In this document: one piece after another, positions 1 to 11,404 of the stretch
How positions within the stretch are numbered: position 1 is the stretch's first letter
Layout of the letters: each line of letters opens with the position of its first letter
DNA from: Gentiana macrophylla
Taxonomy: Eukaryota > Streptophyta > Magnoliopsida > Gentianales > Gentianaceae
DNA: 64,000 bases
Direction of reading: 5' to 3'
NCBI GenBank assembly: GCA_026214975.1
Contig: JAOBSW010000209.1
Location: forward strand, 153,047-217,046
Program-made: the position numbers and the translations under genes
Notes under the pieces: generated by a model
What the model was told of the DNA's origin: nothing
The model's database searches: none
What the model saw: only the letters and a program-made list of their open reading frames with translations

Positions 1-275
1 CTGCAAACCCCAATAGTTAGGGGGCCTATGGAAAACCCCGTAGTTATGGGATCTACAGAAAATCCCACTCTTTGTTTTGCCTTGAACATGCTTTGGACGT
101 GATTAAGTGTGTTTTGAGCAATAGAAAAAATGGTATCTGTGTGTGTGTGTAAACATATTAAATTGGTTTCATTCTATACTATAGTTACATGATCTAATTT
201 TTTACCTCTTTCCAGTTTGCAACCAAATAAGCATAGCCATCATGTGTTCAAAGTATAGGAAAATGGAATCTGCTA
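1..275. other. Non-coding left edge with a short motif shared with 2864-2950
   Basis: No gene is visible. The first ~60 bases contain a CCCCAATAGTTAGGGG-type motif followed by a second CCCGTAGTTA block. The same pair of blocks recurs at about 2866-2920, just downstream of the 428 bp tandem array. The two therefore bracket the array, and may be remnants of an older larger repeat or of the unit that seeded it. Confidence 0.4.
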
Positions 276-2420
276 GGAAAAAGAAAAGATCGCTTCAGGT
301 CAATGTAGTTAGGAAGAGTTCTTCTTGATGTGTATTCAGTTTTTTAGCTTTGTTCCTTACTTGTCAGCCGGAAAATTCATTCACCTTCTTTGTAAGATTG
401 TTGGTCAATATTGACCAAGGATTAGGTTGTGAGTCAAAGTGAGTTTTGACCCGTATTCTTGAGTCATTGCACCATAAATCTTGTATAAGCCAAGAAGCAG
501 AATTATCCTTGAGACCTTGTGTGAAACAAGGTCGATCATGTTCTTGATGGTTTGCCCTCGAAAAGATCTTGAGAAATCAAGATTAAGGCCCTTTACTTTG
601 GGTCGGCATCAAAGCTGAAAGACACTTTGATTTGTGAGTGTCGAACCACAAGAGGAGTTCTTTATTGTCTCACATTATTAAGAGTTCTATTACATGTTTT
701 AAGGAAAAAGAAAAGATTGCTTCAGTCAATGTAGTTAGGAATAGTTCTTCTTGATGTGTATTCAGTTTTTAGCTTTGTTCCTTACTTGTCAAATTTGAAA
801 ATTCTGTTCACCTTCTTTGTAAGATTGTTGGTCAATATTGACCAAGGATTAGGTTGTGAGTCAAAGTGAGTTTTGACCCATATTCCTTGAGTCATTGCAC
901 CATAAATCTTGTATAAGCCAAGGAAGCAGAATTATCCTCGAGAGACCCTGTGTGAAACAAGGTCGGTCATGTTCTTGATGGTTTGCCCTCGAAAAGATCT
1001 TGAGAAATCAAGATTAAGGCCCTTTACTTTGGGTCGGCATCAAACTAAAAGACACTTTGATTGACAGTGTCGAACCACAAGAGGAGTTCTTTATTGTCTC
1101 ACATTATTAAGAGTTCTATTACATGTTTTAAGGGAAAAAGAAAAGATTGCTTCAGGTCAATGTAGTTAGGAATAGTTCTTCTTGATGTGTATTCAGTTTT
1201 TTAGCTTTGTTCCTTACTTGTCAGGCTGGAAAATTCTGTTCACCTTGCTGTAAGATTGTTGGTCAATATTGACCAAGGATTAGGTTGTGAGTCAGGCTGA
1301 GTTTGACCCGTATTCCTTGAGTCATTCCACCATAAATCTTGTATAAGCCAAGGAAACAGGATTATCCTTGGACACCCTTGTGTGAAACAAGGTCAGTCAT
1401 GTTCTTCAGTGGTTTGCCCTCGAAAAAGATCTTGAGAAATCAAGATTAAGGCCCTTTACTTTGGGTCGGCATCAAACTGAAAGACACTTTGATTGACAGT
1501 GTCGAACCATAAGAGGAGTTCTTTATTGTCTCACATTATTAAGAGTTCTATTACATGTGTTAAGGGAAAAAGAAAAGATTGCTTCAGGTCAATGTAGTTA
1601 GGAAGAGTTCTTCTTGGTGTGTATTCAGTTTTTTAGCCTTGTTCCTTACTTGTCGAGGCAGAAAATTACATTCACCTTCTTTGCAAGATTGTTGGTCAAT
1701 ATTGACCAAGGATTAGGTTGTGAGTCAAGGTGAGTTTTGACCCATATTCCTTGAGTCATTGCACCATAAATCTTGTATAAGCCAAGAAGCAATTATCTTG
1801 GACACCCTTGTGTGAAACAAGGTCGATCATGTTCTTGAGTGGTTTTCCTCGAAAAAGATCTTGAGAAATCAAGATTAAGGCCTTTACTTTGGGTCGGCAT
1901 CAAAGCTGAAAAACAGTTTGATTGATGATGTCGAACCACAAGAGGAGTTCTTTATTGTCTCACATTATTAAGACTTCTATTACATGTTTTAAGGGAAAAA
2001 GAAAAGATTGCTTCAGGTCAATGTAGTTAGGAAAAGTTCTTCTTGGTGTGTATTCAGTTTTTAGCTTTGTTCCTTACTTGTCATTTGGAAAATTCATTCA
2101 CCTTCTTTGTAAGATTGTTGGTCAATATTGACCAAGGATTAGGTTGTGAGTCAGGTGAGTTTTGACCCGTATTCCTTGAGTCATTGCACCATAAATCTTG
2201 TATAAGCCAAGCAAGCAATTATCCTTGGACACCCTTGTGTGAAACAAGGTCGATCATGTTCTTGATGGTTTGCCCTCGAAAAGATCTTGAGAAATCAAGA
2301 TTAAGGCCCTTTACTTTGGGTCGGCATCAAACTGAAAGACACTTTGATTGTGAGTGTCGAACCACAAGAGGAGTTCTTTATTGTCTCACATTATTAAGAG
2401 TTCTATTACATGTTTTAAGA
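276..2420. repeat. Tandem array, five copies of a ~428 bp unit
   Basis: The block beginning ggaaaaagaaaagat recurs at 276, 703, 1133, 1565 and 1994, giving periods of 427, 430, 432 and 429. Copies are highly similar, with small indels. Each contains the perfect 18 bp palindrome ttggtcaatattgaccaa and an inverted repeat around gatcttgagaaatcaagat. Short open frames inside it (such as 2184-2435) are by-products of the repeat and have no conserved reading frame between copies. The array lies directly upstream of the Helitron replicase and may be a satellite or the internal repeat region of that Helitron. Confidence 0.9.
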
Positions 2421-3165
2421 GTCCTAAGTATGTAGTCTAAGGAGAACATGATTTAAGGATGTAACTTTGTACTCTGTCTTGTCTTATAGTTGCTTGTCTA
2501 TGGTGTAATACATGTAGGATGCCATGAAGAAATTTGGAACATAGTTTCTTGTATTTTTGTCGAGGAAGTGGTCATCACGTGTAGTGTGCCTTTGTTTCAT
2601 TCACAATATGGTTTCATAGTGATTCGTCGTTTGATTAAATGTCTTTGTGTTTGTATGTGTACATTCTTTGTGCATTGATTGAATCAAAATGTACGCTCAT
2701 GCATAGCTTTTTACGTACCTTTATTATTTGTACTAAGATTCGTAGTGTTCTATGTCTACCAATCTTATGTTTTTTTTGCAGTGTGTATCGTTCAGGGTGG
2801 TTGCGGTTCGTTTGTTGGGTGAAAGAAAAGCTACTGCGGGTGAGTGTAGTTGGGGAACTACAAGCCAAACCCCAATAGTTAGGGGATCTATTGCAAACCC
2901 GTAGTTAGGGGATCTCTGAGACAAATCCTCGTTCACACACTTAATCACATCCAATTTTTAGATAGGGTTCTTTGTGTGCCATCGATCATTTATGTTTGTA
3001 TGGCTTATAGTAGTTGTTAGTTTGCTTTAGGCTGTCCCATTGAATAGTTTTCCCCTAGATTTTCTGTTTTTTGGATGTGAAGTCTTAGTCTCTAGCTTGT
3101 AGTACAATTACCAAATAAGAACTAAAAGCCATGGAAAGCCCAGGCCTGGATCTATAGCGGCATCA
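2421..3165. other. Non-coding spacer upstream of the Helitron replicase
   Basis: AT-rich sequence with no supported gene. It holds the second copy of the CCCCAATAGTTAGGGG motif (about 2866-2890). A tttttttgcag stretch near 2770-2782 could be a splice acceptor of a leader intron for the downstream replicase, but no matching donor can be assigned with confidence. Confidence 0.4.
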
Positions 3166-4989
3166 TTGTCCACTCAAACCAGTAGCAGACCTGATTGTAA
3201 GGCAACGATTCATGAAAAAACAAAATTTGATACTCGCAGCCAAGCATCTTCTAGCACAGAAGATTCTCCTGGCCCATCAGCTTTCCTTGAAAACTTTCAC
3301 CCACCCTTGTGCCAACCATGTGTACCTGATCATTATTTGTCGAGCCTAAATACATGCCCAATTGTTCATACAGCACTTAGTCATTCAGAATATAGGGCCC
3401 GTGCTGTTGCTTGCTTCCGGTACAATAGGCTGAAGCGAAAAAGGGCATTGTCTAGCATTTTAACCATAAGAGAGCATCAGCCGGCGGTATATACTGACCA
3501 GTGGTTCTCCTACGTTACAAATACTGATCCTCCTATCCGATCTAGCAGTCCAGTCATATGTCCACAAAAATCCAAAAGACAAAAAATTTCCAACAGAACT
3601 GAATCGCATACTTCCAATTGTTTTCAATCTGAATTGTCATCCACACAAAGATTGAAAAAGAAAAGGAAGGTCCTTCATGGCAGAGAATATCTGACAGATA
3701 TATCTGATTCTCCTAGCATCTTAGAGTCCGTATCTGACTGCAAACATTGCGGTGCTAAGAAGTTCTTCCATGAGACAGCAAATCTCTGTTGTTCAGATGG
3801 GGATGTTACCCTTGCTGAAATTAGCATTCCTTCTGAGTTAAAGGTCATGCTTGTAACACCATCTGTTTCTGAATCTAGAAGTTTTAGAGTTATGATCCGT
3901 CCTTATAACAACCATTTATCTTTCACTTCTCTCGGCTTAAAATATGACAAAAAACTTGCACGAAGAACAAAAGGTATCTATGCTTTTAGAGTTCAAGGCC
4001 AAGTATACCATTGGATTAATCCTCTAACACCAAGTGGTGATGAACCAAAAAATCTGCAATTTTACTACCACGATACAGACTATGAACTTAAGAACCGACT
4101 TGCTAGCTGTCCAGATTTGGATCCTCAAATCTTACAATCCCTGCTAAGAATCTTAGCTTCAAATCCTTACGCACGCTTCTTCCGAAGTTTGTCAGCCACA
4201 GAAAACTTAGAGGAATGTCAAATTATTCTGAAACATAATCCTACGTATAATCTTAAAACATACAACAAACCTTCGGTGTCTCAGGTTGCAATGCTCCTTG
4301 CAGCCGATGAAAATTCTGGTGAAATAACACACAGGGATATTAGGGTATATAAACATAGTGGAGAATCGAAAACAGTCCAATATTATTTTGGATGTTCTGA
4401 CCCTTTACAATACCCACTAATGTTCCCTGATGGCCAAAGCGGATGGCATGAGGGTATTCCCAAAAATGGTGTAAAGAAACACACCAAGAGAAATTGCATC
4501 CTCTCTAAGAATTATACTTTCTCACCGCACACCTTCACCAATGCTGAACAGCTTCTAAGGGCTGAAGAAGAAGGTAAGAATGCGTATGTGCGTCTACTTT
4601 ACATCAGCTGCTTGGTGTTTGCACTATATGTGACTTCCTTCCTTGTGCCTGCAGTTACTGCAAGTAGGGGTGAAGATTCATCGTTTGTTTCTCTAAGGGA
4701 ATACTACTCATATAAATTCCAGATTAGAGCCAATGATGAATCTCATGTCCTGCATTACGGCAGGCTTTTCCAACAATATTGTGTGGACATGTATGTCAAA
4801 ATAGAAACACAAAGACTAGATTTCTTCAGAGCTAAATCAAAACAAGAACAAGTAAGACAAGAGTTCTTACAAGGAATCGTAGATGCTGTCGGCAGTGGCG
4901 AACAAGAACCGTCAAAAATAGGGCAAAGAATTGTTCTGCCACCAAGTTTAAGAAAGCGGCCCCTAGATATATGCGTAAGAAGTATGTAG
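3166..4989 (+). CDS. Helitron replicase, N-terminal part (Helitron_like_N), frame-broken
   Basis: A 607-residue open frame forming the N-terminal half of a plant Helitron Rep-helicase. Residues ~192-212 hold the cysteine pattern CKHCGAKKFF...CC seen in this family and probably bind zinc. Residues ~400-430 contain YYFGCSDPLQYPLMFPDG, and the segment starting LREYYSYKFQIR leads into the Helitron-like N domain, which lies directly before the HUH nuclease. The frame runs out at 4989, and the protein continues in other frames through 4960-5039 into the next open frame. At least two single-base shifts are implied, around 4940-4965 and at 5018-5022. The true start is uncertain; the annotated methionine simply opens the frame. 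Confidence 0.85.
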   Translation: MSTQTSSRPDCKATIHEKTKFDTRSQASSSTEDSPGPSAFLENFHPPLCQPCVPDHYLSSLNTCPIVHTALSHSEYRARAVACFRYNRLKRKRALSSILTIREHQPAVYTDQWFSYVTNTDPPIRSSSPVICPQKSKRQKISNRTESHTSNCFQSELSSTQRLKKKRKVLHGREYLTDISDSPSILESVSDCKHCGAKKFFHETANLCCSDGDVTLAEISIPSELKVMLVTPSVSESRSFRVMIRPYNNHLSFTSLGLKYDKKLARRTKGIYAFRVQGQVYHWINPLTPSGDEPKNLQFYYHDTDYELKNRLASCPDLDPQILQSLLRILASNPYARFFRSLSATENLEECQIILKHNPTYNLKTYNKPSVSQVAMLLAADENSGEITHRDIRVYKHSGESKTVQYYFGCSDPLQYPLMFPDGQSGWHEGIPKNGVKKHTKRNCILSKNYTFSPHTFTNAEQLLRAEEEGKNAYVRLLYISCLVFALYVTSFLVPAVTASRGEDSSFVSLREYYSYKFQIRANDESHVLHYGRLFQQYCVDMYVKIETQRLDFFRAKSKQEQVRQEFLQGIVDAVGSGEQEPSKIGQRIVLPPSLRKRPLDICVRSM

Positions 4990-5038
4990 ACGCAATGACT
5001 TTAGTCGAGAAATTTGGTAAGCGGACATCTTCCTAACT

Positions 5039-7456
5039 ATGACATGTAATCCGAATTGGCCAGAAATTAAAGAACACTTGCTCCCATGTGAGCTAGCACA
5101 GGACAGACCAGACCTCACAGCTAGGGTTTTCCATGCGAAGGTAGAGGAGCTTAAAATTGAACTCTTAAAAAAGAATGTGTTTGGTGAGATTTCTGCATAT
5201 ACATATGTCATTGAGTACCAGAAACGAGGTTTACCACACGCTCATTTCTTACTCATATTGAAAAATAACCAGAAACTTTACAATCCTTCTGAATTTGATC
5301 AGATTGTCTCAGCTGAGCTTCCTGACAAAGACCTACATCCTTTTTTGTACAAAGCAGTCGTAAGCCACATGCTTCATGGCCCTTGTGGTGTCCTTAATCC
5401 TGGTAATGTCTGCATGCGTAAGAACCAAACATGCAAGAACATGTACCCTAAAGTCTATTCTGATGAAACCATAGTAGGCTCAGATTCCTATCCGGCATAC
5501 CGTCGTCGGAATGATGGGAAGAGAGTAAAGGTACGCGGTGCTTGGTTAGACAACAGATGGGTAGTACCTCACTCACCATATTTACTTGCTCTGTTGGATT
5601 GTCATATCAATGTTGAGATATGCACTTCCATAAAAACAGTTAAATATATCTACAAATACATATGCAAAGGCAGTGATCGAGTTCTTTTCAATCTGTCAAA
5701 CCTTTCTCCTGAGCAAAATGTTGTTGATGAAATAGACAACTTCATATCAGCAAGATGGATATCGCCGCCTGAGGCAATGTGGCGTATATTCAGATTTCCA
5801 ATGAACGAAATGAAACCTCCTGTAATGAGCTTACATCTCCACCTTGAAAATTACCAGCCAATCACTTTTCACATGAACCGTAGCCTGACAGAAGTACTGC
5901 AAAATTCGAATAGTCTAAAAACCATGCTGATAGAATTCTTTGAGATGAATAAAGCAAACGAAACAGCAATAAATCTTAAGTGTACATATGCAGACTTTCC
6001 TACCTACTTTGTATGGAATACAAGCAATAAAAAATGGCATGTACGCAGACAAGGCGAATGTATCGGTAGGATTGTAACTGCGCATCCGACAGAAGGTGAA
6101 AGGTTCTACTTAAGAATGCTTTTAAAGAATGTCCAATGCCCCACTTCATATAACGACCTTAAAACTGTGGACGGTCATGTCTCCGGTACATTTCGTGAGG
6201 CTGCATTGCTTCGTGGATTGCTCGAACACGACAACAGCCAGGAATTATGTTTAGACGAAGCCAGTGTTTTCCAGCTCCCATACGAACTTAGGCGCTTATT
6301 TGCAAGCATTCTTGTCTTCTCTACTCCAAACGATCCGCTGGCATTGTTCTACAAGTTTGAACAAAATATGTCTGAAGATTTAAATAAGAATCTTTCATTA
6401 AGCCCAGCACAAATAAGACGTAAAGTTATTCAACAAATTTCATCATTCCTACAATCGATGGGCAAAAAACTAGAAGATTATATGGTGCTTCCACCAAACG
6501 ATACATACACAAATGACGAAGACTTATTTAAAGAAATAAGAATCGAGAGTAGTATTGTTGTGTCTGGAAATGACCTAAGACTAAAATACATGCTTAACTC
6601 AAAACAGAAACACATTTTCCAGCTTATCACATCCACCGTATATGCTAATGAGTCGCGTGCTTTCTTTGTCGACGGTCCCGGTGGCACTGGAAAAACTTTC
6701 TTGTATAGAGCACTACTCGTAGAAATTAGATCTAAAGGCTTTTATGCTCTAGCAACTGCTACATCTGGAATCGCATCTTCCATACTACCGGGTGGAAGGA
6801 CCGCACATTCTCGATTCAAAATCCCACTAGACACATCTGAGTTTTCTGCCTGTAAAGTGAGTAAACAATCAGCTCTTGCCCATTTAATTAGGGATTCGAA
6901 GCTCATCATATGGGACGAGGCACCAATGGCGAAAAGAATTGCCATAGAATCATTAAACGACTTGCTTCAAGACCTGATGAGCAATCAACAGTTGTTCGGT
7001 GGCAAGGTTATCGTCTTTGGTGGTGATTTTCGGCAAACACTTCCGGTAGTTGAAAGAGCTACCAAATCTCAAACACTAGATACATGCTTAATTAATTCAC
7101 CTTTGTGGCCCCACATAGAAAAGCTTCAGCTTACTGAAAACATGAGAGCCAGAACCGATCCATGTTTCACAGATTTTTTAATGTCCATAGGCGAAGGAAG
7201 ATCGAATACACACGATAGTGGAAATATTAGAATACCTGCTGAATGCCTCATTCCTAATACTGATGACCAAGAAGCTGACCTTCTTAAGTTGATAGAATTC
7301 ACATATCCATACATCAATAGCCAAACAGTAGCTCCTAAAGCCGAAAACAAAGCAATATTAACTACCAAAAATGAATTCGTAGATGAAATCAATAAACTAA
7401 TGATAAAAAAATTCCCAGATGACCCATTACATATTCAAGTTTTGATCACACTATGA
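5039..7456 (+). CDS. Helitron replicase, HUH nuclease plus PIF1-type helicase
   Basis: An 805-residue open frame that continues the upstream frame; its first residues MTCNPNWPEI are a conserved internal motif, not a real start. The HUH motif is at residues ~63-70 (GLPHAHFLL). The paired catalytic tyrosines lie in KYIYKYICKG at ~202-211, two Tyr four residues apart as expected for Helitron Rep. The PIF1/RecD-like helicase follows: Walker A GPGGTGKT (~546-553), Walker B IIWDEAPM (~622-629) and GGDFRQTLPV (~660). Together these would nick, unwind and transfer a single strand during rolling-circle transposition in the nucleus. All key residues are present in this part. The frame ends before the last helicase motifs, which continue at 7457-7981. 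Confidence 0.9.
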   Translation: MTCNPNWPEIKEHLLPCELAQDRPDLTARVFHAKVEELKIELLKKNVFGEISAYTYVIEYQKRGLPHAHFLLILKNNQKLYNPSEFDQIVSAELPDKDLHPFLYKAVVSHMLHGPCGVLNPGNVCMRKNQTCKNMYPKVYSDETIVGSDSYPAYRRRNDGKRVKVRGAWLDNRWVVPHSPYLLALLDCHINVEICTSIKTVKYIYKYICKGSDRVLFNLSNLSPEQNVVDEIDNFISARWISPPEAMWRIFRFPMNEMKPPVMSLHLHLENYQPITFHMNRSLTEVLQNSNSLKTMLIEFFEMNKANETAINLKCTYADFPTYFVWNTSNKKWHVRRQGECIGRIVTAHPTEGERFYLRMLLKNVQCPTSYNDLKTVDGHVSGTFREAALLRGLLEHDNSQELCLDEASVFQLPYELRRLFASILVFSTPNDPLALFYKFEQNMSEDLNKNLSLSPAQIRRKVIQQISSFLQSMGKKLEDYMVLPPNDTYTNDEDLFKEIRIESSIVVSGNDLRLKYMLNSKQKHIFQLITSTVYANESRAFFVDGPGGTGKTFLYRALLVEIRSKGFYALATATSGIASSILPGGRTAHSRFKIPLDTSEFSACKVSKQSALAHLIRDSKLIIWDEAPMAKRIAIESLNDLLQDLMSNQQLFGGKVIVFGGDFRQTLPVVERATKSQTLDTCLINSPLWPHIEKLQLTENMRARTDPCFTDFLMSIGEGRSNTHDSGNIRIPAECLIPNTDDQEADLLKLIEFTYPYINSQTVAPKAENKAILTTKNEFVDEINKLMIKKFPDDPLHIQVLITL

Positions 7457-7981
7457 ACCACGACTTACAAGCTTAATACGAAGACATAATTAATTGTCGA
7501 CCCACAATGGATTACTGCACACAAGCTAACCTTAAAAGAGAATGCACCAATCATTTTGCTAAGGAATTTAGATCCATCGAAGGACTTTGTAATGGTACAC
7601 GTCGACTTGCAAATCTTTACAAAGAAATGTCATACAAGCAGAAATTTCTTTAGGAGAATATGCTGGAAAAATAGTTTTCAATCATAGAATTCCACTCCAG
7701 CCTTTGAGCAGCGACTGTTATCCTGTACCATATAAACGAACTCAGTTTCCTATTCGCTTGTGCTTTGCAATGACAATAAACAAAGCACAAGGTCAAACAT
7801 TGGATTCTGTAGGTATTTATCTTAGGGAACTGTGTTCTCACATGGACATTTATGCGTAAGCGTTGTCGCGAGCAAAATCCTCGACATTTGTTAGGGTGCT
7901 TATACGGCAAAACTCTGCGATGATGATCTTTGACCCATGTACAACAAAAATATAGTGTACAAAGAGGTCTTGACCAATTAG
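7457..7981 (+). pseudogene. Helitron helicase C-terminus, frame-broken
   Basis: Continuation of the PIF1-like helicase in several frames. Recognisable pieces are NAPIILLRNLDPSKG (about 7540-7590), a segment with GEYAGKIVF near 7655, and AMTINKAQGQTLDSVGIYL (about 7767-7823). The last is the conserved C-terminal helicase motif, followed by ALSRAKSSTFV. The final frame ends at a TAG at 7979-7981. An in-frame stop and at least two frameshifts separate these pieces from the upstream frame, so no full-length enzyme can be read from this copy as given. Confidence 0.8.
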
Positions 7982-8441
7982 TCTGTTCTATGCAAGTAAT
8001 GACCGAATCAGCCAATAACACTAACATTTTCCGCCACGTTGTTCTAGGTCTGTGCTTGTTTTGTTTTCAGCATGAGTGGAAGACATGAGTTTAACAACCT
8101 GCACAATTACTTATTAAGAAAACCTATATATTATGTTTATATATATATATTGTTCTGCTCCTGTTGAGTGAATTAAGCTGAAATAAAGCTCAACATGATT
8201 TACACATGTAATATACACTCTATGTTAGCTAATCAGTAGTTAGAATTCTGCTTGTTGTGCATTGCTTTGCAGGCAATAATGTATGTATGTATGAATTTTG
8301 TGATTCACATATGTGTAGCATCTGTATGTATTATGCTGTGTGTGGTGTGACTAACGTAGCTCACTCTTAGTTCCATACATCTTTTCTTATAAAAAAAATC
8401 ATATCAGACTATACCTTTAATGTAGTATGTTCAATACAGGC
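7982..8441 (+). other. Spacer between Helitron replicase and RPA-like gene
   Basis: AT-rich spacer with a short TA run near 8140-8152 and no supported coding sequence. It may contain the 3' UTR of the replicase and the promoter or leader of the RPA-like gene. The tcaatacag just before the start codon at 8442 could be a splice acceptor joining a leader exon. Confidence 0.4.
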
Positions 8442-11345
8442 ATGGCACTTGTACCAGCAAGGAGAGAATACGCAATTTCGGAGGTCGACTTGGGCATTGG
8501 CGTCTGGACAGTTATAGTCCAGGTTGTTGAAAGCCATCGAGTCCAGCACAGCAGTGGAAACCGTGGAGGGCAGCCCAGGCCATACAAGCGCTTCCTTCTT
8601 GTCGATCAACACGTAAGTTGTTTACAAAATAGTCTTTTCCTATAGTAATCTTGCAGAAACTCAGATTGTTAACGTAGTCCAGTAACCCAAATTCAGCTTA
8701 TTACATATGTGTGCCATTTGTCTTTGTAGGGCACAAAAGTCTCTGGCGTGTTTTACGACAAAGATATCGAGTATTTTTGGACATCACTAGAACCCTTCAA
8801 ACGTTACCGGATTTCAAATGCTAAGCTAACTCCCGCCTTTGGTTTCTTCAAAGTTGGGGATTACAACTTCACTTGGATCATAAGAAGTGAAACTCCCGTA
8901 GAGTTGATTGAGGAAACGCAGGTTCCGCCGTTGCCTTTCTCCTATCCTATATGTCCATTCAATGAGTTCTTCCGTCATGCGGACAGTGAAGGAGGATTCA
9001 GTACGTCGTTCATCTTATAGATTCCTCCTTGTAGATTTTACCTTACACCCTTCTAACAAACAGCAATGCTGTGCAGATGTCAAAGGTATTGCCATTCATG
9101 CATTCCCACAAAGACAGGTTACACGTGACTCTACTATCCGTGAGATTGTTATCATCGATGAAAGGTATGCTATTGACACACACAAATGCAGCTACATTCA
9201 TAGATTTCATACAGCTTAGATACCCTTTTTAATAAGCATTTCTACTGCTACTTAAATCCACAGCCAAAAACAGTCACCCTTATTAACTTGAGTATTCTCT
9301 TCATTCTAACCCAAGTTTACAATTTTGCTCATCCTATACACTTGCAGCAAACAACCTATAATCTTAGGCCTCTGGAATTATTTTGGTGATGTTGAAGGAA
9401 AGATAATTGCCGACAATATAGCAAACACACCACTCATTATCGGACTAAACATGAAAGCAACCACATTCCACGGTATTTACCACAAAATTTCTAGATACAA
9501 GTATTGCCACATGTCCATCGTTATTATTTATATTATATTTGCTACACACATACAGGACTCGCATTGGGGTCGAGACCGTTCTCATACATATTGATTGATC
9601 CCCCATTGCTTGACACTCCATCCCTCAAAGATTGGTAAGAAAAGCATTATAATACACTTCTTTTTGTCTTACAGCTACACAAGAAACAACATAAACATAC
9701 ACATGTTGCTTTCTCATGTAGGTTTGCTCTTAACAAAGCTGAAATCAATCAGTTGTTGCAAGAAAAAGCATACAAGAATGCAAATCTGCTGTTGCCACCT
9801 CCAAGCATTGCTGATGCCATTGATGTACCTACTGCACTTGCAACACTGAACATGGTAATGTTCCCATACTTGCCCGCCACTTCATGTTTAGAATAACAAA
9901 AACCTTATTTAAAAATTGTTTGAAAAACAGCTCAACACTGCATGGGTCCTTGGACAAGTATGCTTCACAGCTGCAAAACAAGCATACCATATCGTTGCTT
10001 GCCGAAACTGCCATAGAAAAGTGAATGCTCCTGCTGGTTGGAACCTTAAATGCAATTCATGTCGTGAATATGATGAGACTGAACTGAGGTACAACTCAAT
10101 TCCGTCTTCAGTTGATTCCCTGCATTCACTGATTTTGTAGTAACATTTATATTATTATTAGTCTCTCTTAATAAGTATATGATACTAGGGCTGTATTCTT
10201 GGTTTTGTAGTAACATTTATATTCTTTTGTTTTTACTTCATTGGTTTCATTATCTGAACAGATTCACCAATGGTTAGTAACATATGTAAACAACTTACTA
10301 TAGGAAAAGACTATTTGTGCATAAATTTTTGCTGATATTATTGTTTGGATATTTGAGTTGCTGCAAGATTACTATAATATATGATATCAGACTGTTAATA
10401 TAATATATGATATCAGACTGTTAACTATAATAATATGAGATCACACTATGATATCAGACTGTTAACTATAATAATATGATATCAAATTTTGTTAACTATA
10501 ATATAATATATGATATCAGACTGTTAACATATCAGATTACTATAATATTATGCACATATTTGATATCATTGGAAAAGACTATAATAAGACTGTATCTGAT
10601 ATTATTGCTGCATATTTGAGTTGCACATAACATATATAATACCATTATTCTTTTTCTAACTATGTCTTCCCTCCAGGATGTCGTGTGCTATGGAGATTAC
10701 CGGAGGCAACCAATCTCTCCACATCATCATGACCTCACCGGATGTTAAACAAGTCACCTTTGGGCTCACTCCACGGATGCTCGGCGACTTTATCGATTTG
10801 TAAGCCCACAAAACATACATTTTATGATTCAAATAATGTTTCACGCGCCTCGCATTACTTCTTAACAGAGTATCACCTTTCGCAGGACTTTGGCGTGCAG
10901 GATGATTTGCAGGCAGCACTTGACAAACTCAATGTGCTATGTTTCATCAAGAAATACGACCCTACTACACTTGGTGCCCCAAGCACTCCAGGGATGTGGT
11001 ACACCGTGGTGAAAGCCTACCGGATGGATGCTATAGAGAAACCTCCCGCTTCGTGCCCTTCATCAGCAAATCTACCCCAGCTAACACTACCTGATGATGA
11101 AGAGCAGTTGTTCACTCCCAAGACAAAGAAAAACATGACTGAGGTCGAAGCTTTGCCCACACCAGAAAAAGCACAACAGTCTACTCCCCCGTCTAAAAGA
11201 AGCCTTGAATTTCTTTCTTTGCCTGATGCGGAGATGCACCACTCCCTACCCATCCATCTAATGCCTCTTCCGCATCCACAAATGAACCTGCTGATGTTCA
11301 CAAAAGCCCAGCAAAGAAAGGCAAAGAGAAACAGGTCTCAAAGTA
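8442..11345 (+). CDS. Helitron-borne RPA70-like single-strand DNA-binding protein gene with introns
   Basis: The exons keep phase: 8442-8612, 8730-9000, 9077-9164, 9348-9472, 9556-9634, 9722-9854, 9931-10088, 10677-10799, then an exon from about 10871 or 10886 to ~11345. All introns have GT/AG borders up to the 10799 junction. The product resembles plant RPA 70 kDa-like OB-fold proteins: WTVIVQVVE and FLLVDQHGTKVSGVFYDKDI form the first OB fold with ISNAKLTP and VGDYNFTW, followed by a second OB fold. A C-terminal CxxC...CxxC zinc motif follows (ACRNCHRK and LKCNSCREY in exon 7). It probably protects single-stranded DNA during Helitron rolling-circle transposition. The 10799 splice does not keep frame, and there is a likely frameshift near 11240 before a Ser/Lys-rich tail, so this copy may be damaged. 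Confidence 0.8.
10375..10545. repeat. Short tandem repeats inside the long RPA-like intron
   Basis: The motif gatatcagactgttaa recurs at least four times with ataatat spacers, within the intron that runs from 10089 to 10676. It is imperfect and AT-rich; no function is apparent. It accounts for most of the extra length of this intron. Confidence 0.75.
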
Positions 11346-11404
11346 ATGCCAAATCGTTATGCCTTGCTATTAGTAACCTACTATTATCATGTACTATAAA
11401 ATAA

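Noticed and set aside
2184..2435. Open frame inside the 428 bp array as a gene
   Set aside because: Other copies of the unit do not keep the frame, and it has no domain.
10262..10272. 11 bp micro-exon in the RPA-like gene
   Set aside because: Including it shifts the following exon out of the frame that continues the OB-fold-like sequence; direct splicing from 10088 to 10677 keeps frame.
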